Origin: Pseudomonadota bacterium
GTDB lineage: Bacteria; Myxococcota_A; Polyangia; Haliangiales; Haliangiaceae
Length of the DNA: 31,560 bases
Direction: 5' to 3'
NCBI GenBank assembly: GCA_023386455.1
Contig: JAEWJO010000691.1
Location: forward strand, 1-31,560
The notes under the pieces: generated by a model
The model's database searches: none
The model's input: only the letters and a program-made list of their open reading frames with translations
Told to the model about the DNA's origin: nothing
Program-made: the position numbers and the translations under genes
Shown here: positions 7,443 through 15,703 of the stretch, piece by piece
Layout of the letters: every line of letters starts with the position of its first letter
How positions within the stretch are numbered: the first letter of the stretch is position 1

Positions 7443-9176
7443 ATGTTGTGGCGCCTCCTCCGTACGTACTTGCGCCCGTACTGGGGGCAGCTCGCGGCCG
7501 TGACCTGCCTCCAGCTCGCCGCGACGATCGCGTCGTTGTACCTGCCGAGTCTCAACGGCGACATCATCGATCGCGGCGTCGCGCGCGGAAACACGGACTA
7601 CATCCTCGTCCACGGCGGGATCATGCTCGCCATCTCTGCGGCTCAGATCACGTGCTCGCTGTTCGGCGTGTTCCTCGGCACGCGCGTCGCGATGGCCTAC
7701 GGCCGTGACCTGCGTGGCAGCGTGTTTCACCACGTCGGCAAGCTGTCGGCGCGCGAGGTCGGCAAGATCGGCGCGCCCTCGCTGATCACGCGGACGACGA
7801 ACGACGTCCAGCAGGTGCAGATGCTCGTCATGATGTGCACGACGCTGTTCATCGTCGCGCCGATCATGTGCGTCGGCGGCATCATCATGGCCGTCCGCGA
7901 GGACCTCGACCTGTCGAAGCTGCTGCTCGTCTGCATCCCGGCGCTCGCGGCGAGCATGGGTTTCATCATCGGCCGGATGATCCCGCGCTTCCGCGCGATG
8001 CAGCCGAAGATCGATACCGTCAACCGCGTGCTGCGCGAGCAGATCACCGGCATGCGCGTCGTTCGTGCGTTCGTCCGCGAGCCCGGCGAGCAGAAGCGGT
8101 TCGACGGCGCGAACGTCGAGCTGACCGGCCTCGCGCTCGACGTCGGCAAGCTGCAGGCGCTGATGTTCCCGACCGTCATGCTCGTGTTCAACGCGTCGAA
8201 CATCGCCGTGCTGTGGTTCGGCGGCCATCGCGTCGACGAAGGCTCGCTCGAGATCGGCGCGCTGATGGCGTACCTCAGCTACCTGCTCCAGATCCTCGTC
8301 GCGGTGATGATGACGACGTTCCTCACGATCATCATCCCGCGCGCCGCCGTCTGCGCCGAGCGCATCGTCGAGGTGTTCGATACCCAGCCGGCGATCGCGC
8401 CACCGCGCGCGCCGATCCGGCCGACCACGCTCACCGGCACCGTCGAATTCCGCGGTGTCGAGTACAAGTATCCGGGTGCGAGCGCGCCGGTCCTCGCCGA
8501 CATCTCGTTCGTCGCGCGCCCCGGCGAGGTGACCGCGATCATCGGCTCCACCGGCGCAGGCAAGACGACGCTGCTCGACCTGATCCCCCGGCTCGGCGAT
8601 CCGACGGCCGGCCAGGTGCTCGTCGACGGGCTCGACGTGCGCGAGCGCGAGCCCGAGGAGCTGTGGTCGCGCATCGGCATGGTGCCGCAGCGGTCCTATC
8701 TGTTCACGGGCACGATCGCGTCGAACCTGCGGTTCGGCAGGCCCGACGCGACCGACGACGAGCTGTGGGCAGCGCTCGAGGTCGCCCAGGGCAAGGACTT
8801 CGTCGAGGCGATTCCGGAGAAGCTCGAGAGCCCGATCGCGCAGGGCGGCACGAACGTGTCCGGCGGCCAGCGCCAGCGCCTCGCGATCGCACGTGCGCTG
8901 CTCCGCGAGCCCGGCGTGTTCCTGTTCGACGACTCGTTCTCCGCGCTCGATCTCGCGACCGAGGCACGGCTCCGCACGGCGCTCCGGCCGCGCACGAAGG
9001 ACGCGACGTTGATCGTCGTCGCCCAGCGCGTCGCGAGCATCCGCGACGCCCACCAGATCATCGTCCTCGACGGCGGCAAGATCGTCGGCAAGGGCACGCA
9101 CGACGAGCTCGTCGCGACGTGTCCGACCTACGCCGAGATCGTGACGTCGCAGACCGAAGAGCAGGAGGCCGCATGA
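7443..9176 (+). CDS. ABC exporter half-transporter with degenerate ATP site (subunit 1)
   Basis: A 577-residue transmembrane-plus-ATPase protein of the MsbA/LmrA type. Six membrane helices lie in roughly residues 15-310, followed by the nucleotide-binding domain: Walker A GSTGAGKTT (from 368), signature SGGQRQRL, Walker B FLFDD. The catalytic Glu after Walker B is Asp497, and the switch His is Gln528 (VVAQRV). These are the hallmarks of the degenerate half of heterodimeric exporters such as TM287/288. ATG 7443 follows a CAGG element with 5-nt spacing and begins MLWRLLRTYLRPYW, as in relatives; the in-frame GTG at 7425 is less likely. Its stop overlaps the next gene (ATGA), so the two subunits are translationally coupled. 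The substrate is unknown. Confidence 0.93.
   Translation: MLWRLLRTYLRPYWGQLAAVTCLQLAATIASLYLPSLNGDIIDRGVARGNTDYILVHGGIMLAISAAQITCSLFGVFLGTRVAMAYGRDLRGSVFHHVGKLSAREVGKIGAPSLITRTTNDVQQVQMLVMMCTTLFIVAPIMCVGGIIMAVREDLDLSKLLLVCIPALAASMGFIIGRMIPRFRAMQPKIDTVNRVLREQITGMRVVRAFVREPGEQKRFDGANVELTGLALDVGKLQALMFPTVMLVFNASNIAVLWFGGHRVDEGSLEIGALMAYLSYLLQILVAVMMTTFLTIIIPRAAVCAERIVEVFDTQPAIAPPRAPIRPTTLTGTVEFRGVEYKYPGASAPVLADISFVARPGEVTAIIGSTGAGKTTLLDLIPRLGDPTAGQVLVDGLDVREREPEELWSRIGMVPQRSYLFTGTIASNLRFGRPDATDDELWAALEVAQGKDFVEAIPEKLESPIAQGGTNVSGGQRQRLAIARALLREPGVFLFDDSFSALDLATEARLRTALRPRTKDATLIVVAQRVASIRDAHQIIVLDGGKIVGKGTHDELVATCPTYAEIVTSQTEEQEAA
9163..9168 (+). promoter_or_regulatory. Strong Shine-Dalgarno for ABC subunit 2
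   Basis: AGGAGG sits 4 bases before ATG 9173, inside the last codons of subunit 1. It fixes the start of subunit 2 and, with the ATGA overlap, indicates translational coupling of the heterodimer. Confidence 0.8.
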
Positions 9177-11122
9177 GCGCGCCGCGAGGTCCGGCCCGCG
9201 GCCCCGCCCCTGGGGGTCCGCAGGCCACGTCGTCGGCCGCCGCCAACGCCGGCCCGCGCCCGATGATGCGCGGCCCGATGGGCGGCGCGTTCGGTCCGCC
9301 GCAGAAGGCAAAGACGTTCAAGGCGTCGGCGAGGCGGCTGCTCGGCCGGCTCGCGCCCGAGCGTCGCCTCATCATCTTCGTCGTCGCGTTCGCGATCACG
9401 AGCGTCGCACTGAACGTCAGCGGACCGAACATCCTCGGCCGCGCGACGGACCTCATCTTCGCGGGGTTCCTCGGCCACAACCCGGACGCGAACCCGGCGC
9501 TCGCTCGGCACACCGGCGCGGTCGCCGGCCACGGCATCGACTTCGGCGCGCTCTCGCACGTGCTGCTCCTCGTGCTGTTCCTCTACGTCGCCGCGTCGAT
9601 CTTCGCGTGGCTGCAGGCATACATCCTGAACCACGTCGTCCAGCGCACGGTGAAGCGCCTGCGCACCGACGTCGAGAGCAAGCTGATGCGCGTGCCGCTG
9701 TCGTACTTCGACGGCCAGCCGCACGGCGAGGTCCTGTCGCGCGTCACGAACGACATCGACAACGTCGCGATGGGCCTCCAGCAGGCGCTCAGCCAGATCC
9801 TCAACTCGCTGCTCAGCGCGATCGGCGTGCTCGTCATGATGCTCGTGATCTCGCCGCTGCTCGCGCTGATCGCGTTCGTCACGATCCCGCTGTCGCTCGT
9901 CGTCACCGCGAAGATCGGCAAGCGGGCGCAGAAGGGCTTCGTCGCGCAGTGGAAGCACGTCGGCGCGCTGAACGGTCAGATCGAGGAGGCGTTCACCGGC
10001 CACGCGCTCGTCAAGGTGTTCGGCCGCCGCGCCGAGATCCAGAACAAGTTCGACGCCAAGAACCAGGAGCTGTTCGAGGCCGGCTTCAAGGCGCAGTTCG
10101 TGTCGAGCATCATCATGCCGGCGATCCGGTTCATCGGGAACCTCACCTACGTCACGATCGCCGTCGTCGGCAGCCTGCGCGTCGCGTCCGGCAAGATGCT
10201 GCTCGGCAGCGTCCAGGCGTTCATCCAGTACTCGCAGCAGTTCACCCAGATGCTGAGCCAGCTCGCGTCCGTCGCGAACGTCCTGCAGTCGGGCGTCGCG
10301 TCGGCGGAGCGCGTGTTCGAGCTGCTCGATACGCCCGAGCAATCGGCCGATCGTACCGACGCGAGCGTCCCGCGCGAGCTGCGCGGCGAGGTCCGGTTCG
10401 ACGACGTCACATTCCGCTACAAGCCGGACGTCCCGCTGATCGAGAAGCTGTCGCTCGTCGCGTCGCCCGGCCAGACCGTCGCGATCGTCGGCCCGACCGG
10501 CGCCGGCAAGACGACGCTCGTCAACCTCCTCATGCGGTTCTACGACCTCGACGGCGGCGCGATCCGGATCGACGGCGTCGACATCGCGAGCGTGCCGCGC
10601 AGCGACGTGCGGTCGCGGCTCGGCATGGTCCTCCAGGACACGTGGCTGTTCGGCGGGACGATCCGCGACAACATCAAGTACGGAAATCCGGCCGCGACCG
10701 AGGACGACATGCTCGCCGCGGCAAAGGCGACCTACGTCGATCGCTTCGTGCGCGCCCTGCCCGCCGGCTACGACACGATCCTCGACGAGGAGTCGAGCAA
10801 TCTCAGCGTCGGCGAGAAGCAGCTGATCACGATCGCACGCGCGTTCCTCGCGAACCCGTCGATCCTGATCCTCGACGAGGCGACCTCGTCGGTCGACACC
10901 CGTACCGAGGTCCTCGTCCAGCGTGCGATGGCCACGTTGCGCGAGCGCCGCACGAGCTTCGTGATCGCCCACCGTCTGTCGACGATCCGCGACGCCGATC
11001 TGATCCTCGTCATGGAGCACGGCACGATCGTCGAGCAGGGAACGCACGACCAGCTGCTCGCATCCGGAGGCGCCTACTCACGCCTCTATCACGCACAGTT
11101 CGCCGCGCCGAGCGCAGCCTAG
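9173..11122 (+). CDS. ABC exporter half-transporter with catalytic ATP site (subunit 2)
   Basis: A 649-residue partner of the preceding half-transporter. The first 45 residues are a Gly/Pro/Ala-rich cytoplasmic extension not needed by the family. Six membrane helices follow, then the ATPase: Walker A GPTGAGKTT (from 440), Walker B ILILDE with catalytic Glu569, and switch His600 (VIAHRL). The signature is LSVGEKQL instead of LSGGQ. In heterodimeric exporters the deviant signature of one subunit pairs with the deviant Walker B of the other to form the degenerate ATP site, while the second site is canonical; this pair fits exactly. Probable role: export of a lipid, peptide or drug-like compound across the inner membrane. 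The substrate cannot be deduced from the neighbours. Confidence 0.94.
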   Translation: MSAPRGPARGPAPGGPQATSSAAANAGPRPMMRGPMGGAFGPPQKAKTFKASARRLLGRLAPERRLIIFVVAFAITSVALNVSGPNILGRATDLIFAGFLGHNPDANPALARHTGAVAGHGIDFGALSHVLLLVLFLYVAASIFAWLQAYILNHVVQRTVKRLRTDVESKLMRVPLSYFDGQPHGEVLSRVTNDIDNVAMGLQQALSQILNSLLSAIGVLVMMLVISPLLALIAFVTIPLSLVVTAKIGKRAQKGFVAQWKHVGALNGQIEEAFTGHALVKVFGRRAEIQNKFDAKNQELFEAGFKAQFVSSIIMPAIRFIGNLTYVTIAVVGSLRVASGKMLLGSVQAFIQYSQQFTQMLSQLASVANVLQSGVASAERVFELLDTPEQSADRTDASVPRELRGEVRFDDVTFRYKPDVPLIEKLSLVASPGQTVAIVGPTGAGKTTLVNLLMRFYDLDGGAIRIDGVDIASVPRSDVRSRLGMVLQDTWLFGGTIRDNIKYGNPAATEDDMLAAAKATYVDRFVRALPAGYDTILDEESSNLSVGEKQLITIARAFLANPSILILDEATSSVDTRTEVLVQRAMATLRERRTSFVIAHRLSTIRDADLILVMEHGTIVEQGTHDQLLASGGAYSRLYHAQFAAPSAA

Positions 11123-11149
11123 TCACCGCGGACGTGCTTTGCTGGGCCC

Positions 11150-12814
11150 ATGTCGGCCCTGACCACCTCGCCCGCCTGGAAGGCCCTGTCCGATCACGCG
11201 ACCTCGGTCGCGAACGTCCACATGCGCGAGCTGTTCGCGAAGGATCCGCAACGGTTCGCAAAGATGTCGCGCGAGGCGTGCGGCGTGTTCGTCGACTACT
11301 CCAAGCACCGCACGACCGACGAGACGCTCCGCCTCCTGGTCGCGCTCGCGAAGCAGGCCAACGTGGAGGGCTGGCGCGACCGGATGTTCGCCGGCGACAA
11401 GATCAACATCACCGAGGACCGCGCGGTGCTGCACACGGCGCTGCGCAACCGCAGCAGCCGCCCGGTGCTCGTCGACGGTGCGGACGTGATGCCGGAAGTC
11501 AACGCCGTCCTCGCGAAGATGCGCGACTTCACCGAGCGCCTTCGCGGCGGCCAGTGGAAGGGCCACACCGGCCAGACGATCACCGACATCGTCAACATCG
11601 GCATCGGCGGGTCGGATCTCGGTCCGGTCATGGTGACCGAGGCGCTGCGCCCGTACTGGAAGGACGGCCTGCGCGTCCACTTCGTGTCGAACGTCGACGG
11701 CACCCATCTCGTCGAGACGGTGAAGCACCTCGACGCGGCGCGGACGCTGTTCATCGTCGCGAGCAAGACGTTCACGACGCAGGAGACGATCACGAACGCG
11801 AAGTCGGCTCGCGCGTGGCTGCTCGACAAGCTCGGCGCGAGCCAGGACGCGGTCGCGAAGCACTTCGTCGCACTGTCGACGAACGCGAAGGAGGTCGCCG
11901 CGTTCGGCATCGACACCGCGAACATGTTCGAGTTCTGGGACTGGGTCGGCGGCCGCTACTCGCTGTGGAGCGCGATCGGCCTGTCGATCGCTTCGGTGAT
12001 CGGCATGGACAACTTCGAGGAGCTGCTCGCCGGCGGCCACGAGATGGACGAGCACTTCCGGACCGCGCCGCTCGACCAGAACCTGCCCGTCATCCTCGGG
12101 ATGCTCGGCATCTGGTACGCGAGCTTCTTCGGCGCCGAGAGCCACGCGATCCTGCCGTACGACCAGTACATGCATCGGTTCGCCGCGTACTTCCAGCAGG
12201 GCGACATGGAGAGCAACGGCAAGAGCGTCGACCGCGCGAGCCAGTTCATCACCGACTACACGACGGGCCCGATCATCTGGGGCGAGCCCGGGACGAACGG
12301 CCAGCACGCGTTCTACCAGCTGATCCATCAGGGCACGCGCCTCATCCCGTGCGACTTCATCGCGCCGGTCGAGACGCAGAACCCGCTCGGCAAGCACCAC
12401 GAGATCCTGCTCGCGAACTTCTTCGCGCAGACCGAGGCGCTGATGAAGGGCAAGACACCCGACGAGGCGCGCGCCGAGCTCGTCGCCCAGAAGCTACCGG
12501 CGGCGAAGGTCGATCAGCTCGTCCCGCACAAGACGTTCGCCGGCAACCGGCCGACGACATCGATCGTCGTCCAGAAGGTGACACCGCGCGCACTCGGCGC
12601 ACTGATCGCGATGTACGAGCACAAGATCTTCACGCAGGGCATCGTCTGGAACATCAACAGCTTCGATCAATGGGGCGTCGAGCTCGGCAAGCAGCTCGCG
12701 TCGAAGATCCTGCCGGAGCTCGCGAGCGCCGGAGACGTCACCAGCCACGACGCGTCGACGAACGGGCTCATCAACCTTTACAAGGGCCGCCGCAATCAGA
12801 AGGCGGGGGCGTAG
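11150..12814 (+). CDS. pgi: Glucose-6-phosphate isomerase
   Basis: A 554-residue cytosolic enzyme converting glucose 6-phosphate and fructose 6-phosphate in glycolysis and gluconeogenesis. Length and motifs fit the long bacterial/eukaryotic PGI type: VDYSKHRTTDETL (48-60), VNIGIGGSDLGP (148-159), MESNGKSVDR (353-362) with the base Glu354, GEPGTNGQHAFYQLIHQG (378-395) with His386, and SFDQWGVELGKQ (504-515) with Lys514. All catalytic residues are present. ATG 11150 starts MSALTTSPAWKAL. It lies 27 bp after the ABC pair but is functionally unrelated. Its last 44 bp overlap the convergent globin gene. Confidence 0.97.
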   Translation: MSALTTSPAWKALSDHATSVANVHMRELFAKDPQRFAKMSREACGVFVDYSKHRTTDETLRLLVALAKQANVEGWRDRMFAGDKINITEDRAVLHTALRNRSSRPVLVDGADVMPEVNAVLAKMRDFTERLRGGQWKGHTGQTITDIVNIGIGGSDLGPVMVTEALRPYWKDGLRVHFVSNVDGTHLVETVKHLDAARTLFIVASKTFTTQETITNAKSARAWLLDKLGASQDAVAKHFVALSTNAKEVAAFGIDTANMFEFWDWVGGRYSLWSAIGLSIASVIGMDNFEELLAGGHEMDEHFRTAPLDQNLPVILGMLGIWYASFFGAESHAILPYDQYMHRFAAYFQQGDMESNGKSVDRASQFITDYTTGPIIWGEPGTNGQHAFYQLIHQGTRLIPCDFIAPVETQNPLGKHHEILLANFFAQTEALMKGKTPDEARAELVAQKLPAAKVDQLVPHKTFAGNRPTTSIVVQKVTPRALGALIAMYEHKIFTQGIVWNINSFDQWGVELGKQLASKILPELASAGDVTSHDASTNGLINLYKGRRNQKAGA

Positions 12815-13247
12815 CGACGCCGCGCCGCGCGACCGACGCGACGCGGATGCGCTCCGCCGGGACGCGGATCGCCGACATGAAGTAGGCCTTGAACGCGGGG
12901 GTCCATGGCTGATCCTCGACGGCCTTCGCCATGCACGAGAGCCACGCATCGCGCTCGGCCTCGTCGATGTCGAACCTCGCGTGGAAGCGCGGGATCGAGA
13001 GCGCGCCGAACGTCTGCGTGTACAGGTTGGGCCCGCCGAGCCAGCCGCACAGAAACACCGTCAACTTCTCGCGCGCGAGCCTCAGATCACGCGAGTGCAT
13101 CGCCCGGACGGTGGCCGCGAGCGGCAGCTCGTCCATGTTGCGATAGAACGCGTCGACCAGCCGCGCGATGCCGTGTCGCTCACCCGCGGCGACGTACGAC
13201 GCGCTGCCATCACCGAACACGCGCCCCCTTCGGGCCGCCGTCGCCAT
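12771..13247 (-). CDS. Group II truncated hemoglobin
   Basis: A 158-residue heme protein of the trHbO (group II) class, cytosolic, which typically handles O2, NO or peroxide. Visible landmarks: B10 Tyr35 in DAFYRNM, His51 at the CD1 region (RAMHSRDL), the conserved FLCGWLGGP segment (65-73), proximal His89 in PRFHARF, and the group-II Trp (Trp102) in ERDAWL. ATG 13247 has a GGAG 4 nt upstream; a GTG at 13220, preceded by AAGGGGG, would remove nine poorly conserved residues. The gene overlaps the upstream small membrane protein by 38 bp (11 bp with the GTG start). It is the last gene of a norR / small-protein / globin run, which suggests a role in NO detoxification. Confidence 0.9.
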   Translation of the reverse strand: MATAARRGRVFGDGSASYVAAGERHGIARLVDAFYRNMDELPLAATVRAMHSRDLRLAREKLTVFLCGWLGGPNLYTQTFGALSIPRFHARFDIDEAERDAWLSCMAKAVEDQPWTPAFKAYFMSAIRVPAERIRVASVARRGVATPPPSDCGGPCKG

Positions 13248-13461
13248 CCGGCTCCGCGTCCCAGTCCTTGGAGAGGTTCACGGCACCCACGACGAGGAAG
13301 CCGGCGAGCATGACAAACGTGATCGCCATGAGCGCGCTGGCCCACGACAGCTCGCCATAGGCGGTGCCGAGCAAGAACCCGACGGCGGCGAGGGACGGAA
13401 GAAAGACGAGGAGAAGTACAGCTGCCATGCCGAGGCCGTTTGCGACCGGCGTGCCGGCCAC
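13210..13461 (-). CDS. Small two-helix membrane protein, unknown function
   Basis: An 83-residue protein with two clear hydrophobic helices (about 12-34 and 41-62) and a charged, Asp/Gly-rich cytoplasmic or periplasmic tail. An internal ATG at 13428 would start right at the first helix and is possible. I recognise no family. It sits between norR and the group II globin on the same strand, with 69 bp after the norR stop and a 38-bp overlap with the globin gene, so it is probably translated with the globin. Candidates include a partner of the globin or an unrelated housekeeping membrane protein. Confidence 0.65.
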   Translation of the reverse strand: MAGTPVANGLGMAAVLLLVFLPSLAAVGFLLGTAYGELSWASALMAITFVMLAGFLVVGAVNLSKDWDAEPDGDGGPKGARVR

Positions 13462-13530
13462 CGTCGCTCGCGCACGGCCGTCCCGGCGGCGGTCCTGCGC
13501 GCCGGATCCGACGCACGCGGAGGCGAGACG

Positions 13531-15075
<1,545 letters not shown>

Positions 15076-15136
15076 GTCGTCATTTCGATACCACGTGCTC
15101 GGTTCGAGACTACGCGGCGCATTGTCACGCTACGCA

Positions 15137-15152
15137 ACGCACGGCGTTTGCA
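15137..15152 (+). promoter_or_regulatory. Sigma54-like -24/-12 promoter for the hemerythrin gene
   Basis: The element reads ACGCACG-N4-TTGCA against the consensus TGGCACG-N4-TTGCA: ten of twelve conserved positions match, with the invariant -12 GC and one of the two -24 G residues present. Spacing is exact. Initiation about 12 bases after the -12 C (near 15163) would leave a 13-base leader holding the ribosome site. A divergent NorR supports the call. The remaining spacer to 15076 has a CACGTG palindrome at 15092-15097 but no exact GT-N7-AC NorR half-site pair. Confidence 0.55.
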
Positions 15153-15164
15153 TCGAAATCTCGC

Positions 15165-15170
15165 AGGAGG
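15165..15170 (+). promoter_or_regulatory. Strong Shine-Dalgarno for the hemerythrin gene
   Basis: AGGAGG lies 5 bases before ATG 15176 and fixes that start among several in-frame codons further upstream that would run into the norR gene. Confidence 0.8.
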
Positions 15171-15175
15171 ACGTC

Positions 15176-15556
15176 ATGACTGACGAGACGGTGATGTTCC
15201 AGTCGGAGCTCGCGGAGGTAGAGCAGCTACTTCGATCCGGTGACCGCGACGGTGCGCGCGTGCACCTGACGACGTTCGATGCCGAGCTCACTCGCTACAT
15301 GCGCGGTGAGGAGCGATTGCTGTTTCCCGTGCTCGAGCGCTTCACGTCGCTCGCGCCCGGAACGACCGCGAGGATGCGCGGCGAGCACCGCAGCCTGCGC
15401 AGGCTGGTCGACACGTTGTGGGAGCTGCTGGCGCGACACGACAGGCCGCGTGGCCTCGAGGTCCTCGGCTCGCTGCGCAGCGTGCTGCTCCTGCACGTCG
15501 CCAAGGAGGAGTGGGTGCTCGACCCGCTCGTCAGGCCGAGCGCCGATCACGCGTGA
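15176..15556 (+). CDS. Hemerythrin-domain (HHE) protein with altered metal site
   Basis: A 126-residue single-domain four-helix protein. The canonical hemerythrin-like pattern H...HxxxE...H...HxxxE appears here in part: Glu45 in RGEERLLFP, His71 in GEHRSL, and His107 with Glu111 in HVAKEE. The position normally His before the first Glu is Tyr41, and the first-helix His is replaced by acidic residues (SELAEVE, 10-16). The di-iron site is therefore unusual, perhaps Tyr-liganded, or binds a single metal. Cytosolic hemerythrin proteins serve as O2/NO sensors or in repair of NO-damaged iron centres (as YtfE). The divergent norR and the sigma54-like promoter suggest that NO induces this gene. Confidence 0.87.
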   Translation: MTDETVMFQSELAEVEQLLRSGDRDGARVHLTTFDAELTRYMRGEERLLFPVLERFTSLAPGTTARMRGEHRSLRRLVDTLWELLARHDRPRGLEVLGSLRSVLLLHVAKEEWVLDPLVRPSADHA

Positions 15557-15565
15557 CGAGGATCG

Positions 15566-15580
15566 CCCGGGCTCTCCGGG
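15566..15580 (+). terminator. Short GC hairpin downstream of the hemerythrin gene
   Basis: CCCGG (15566-15570) and CCGGG (15576-15580) form a 5-bp stem with a 5-base loop, 10 bp after the hemerythrin stop. No U-tract follows, so termination here would be weak or Rho-assisted. The following 15581-15660 is featureless to my reading. Confidence 0.2.
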
Positions 15581-15666
15581 GGGTCGTGCAGGGGACGCAG
15601 ATCATTGGGATCAGAGGGGGCACTTATCGAACGCCGGCTCGACGAGGGATCCAGGGCGTCTCCGCG

Positions 15667-15694
15667 TTAACAAGATTCACTCACCTGGTAGGAT
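15667..15694 (+). promoter_or_regulatory. Sigma70-type promoter for the Ser/Thr kinase, possibly leaderless
   Basis: TTAACA (15667-15672, five of six consensus bases) is followed after 16 bases by TAGGAT (15689-15694, four of six). Initiation would fall at about 15701-15704, practically on the ATG at 15704. Either the mRNA is leaderless or translation begins at a codon slightly downstream (GTG 15719 is in frame). Confidence 0.5.
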
Positions 15695-15703
15695 ACCCGG
15701 GCG

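Noticed and set aside
9607..12885. Very long open frame on the plus strand across ABC subunit 2 and pgi
   Set aside because: Arg/Ala/Pro-rich translation without any domain; it is an out-of-frame shadow of two well-supported genes, expected at this GC content. Similar frames at 7835-9172, 24957-27254 and 25111-27195 (minus) were dropped for the same reason.
15076..15136. NorR enhancer sites of the GT-N7-AC type between norR and the hemerythrin gene
   Set aside because: Every GT in the spacer was checked and none has AC at the required distance. Only ACC-N8-GGT (15090-15103) and a CACGTG palindrome were found, so no site is called.
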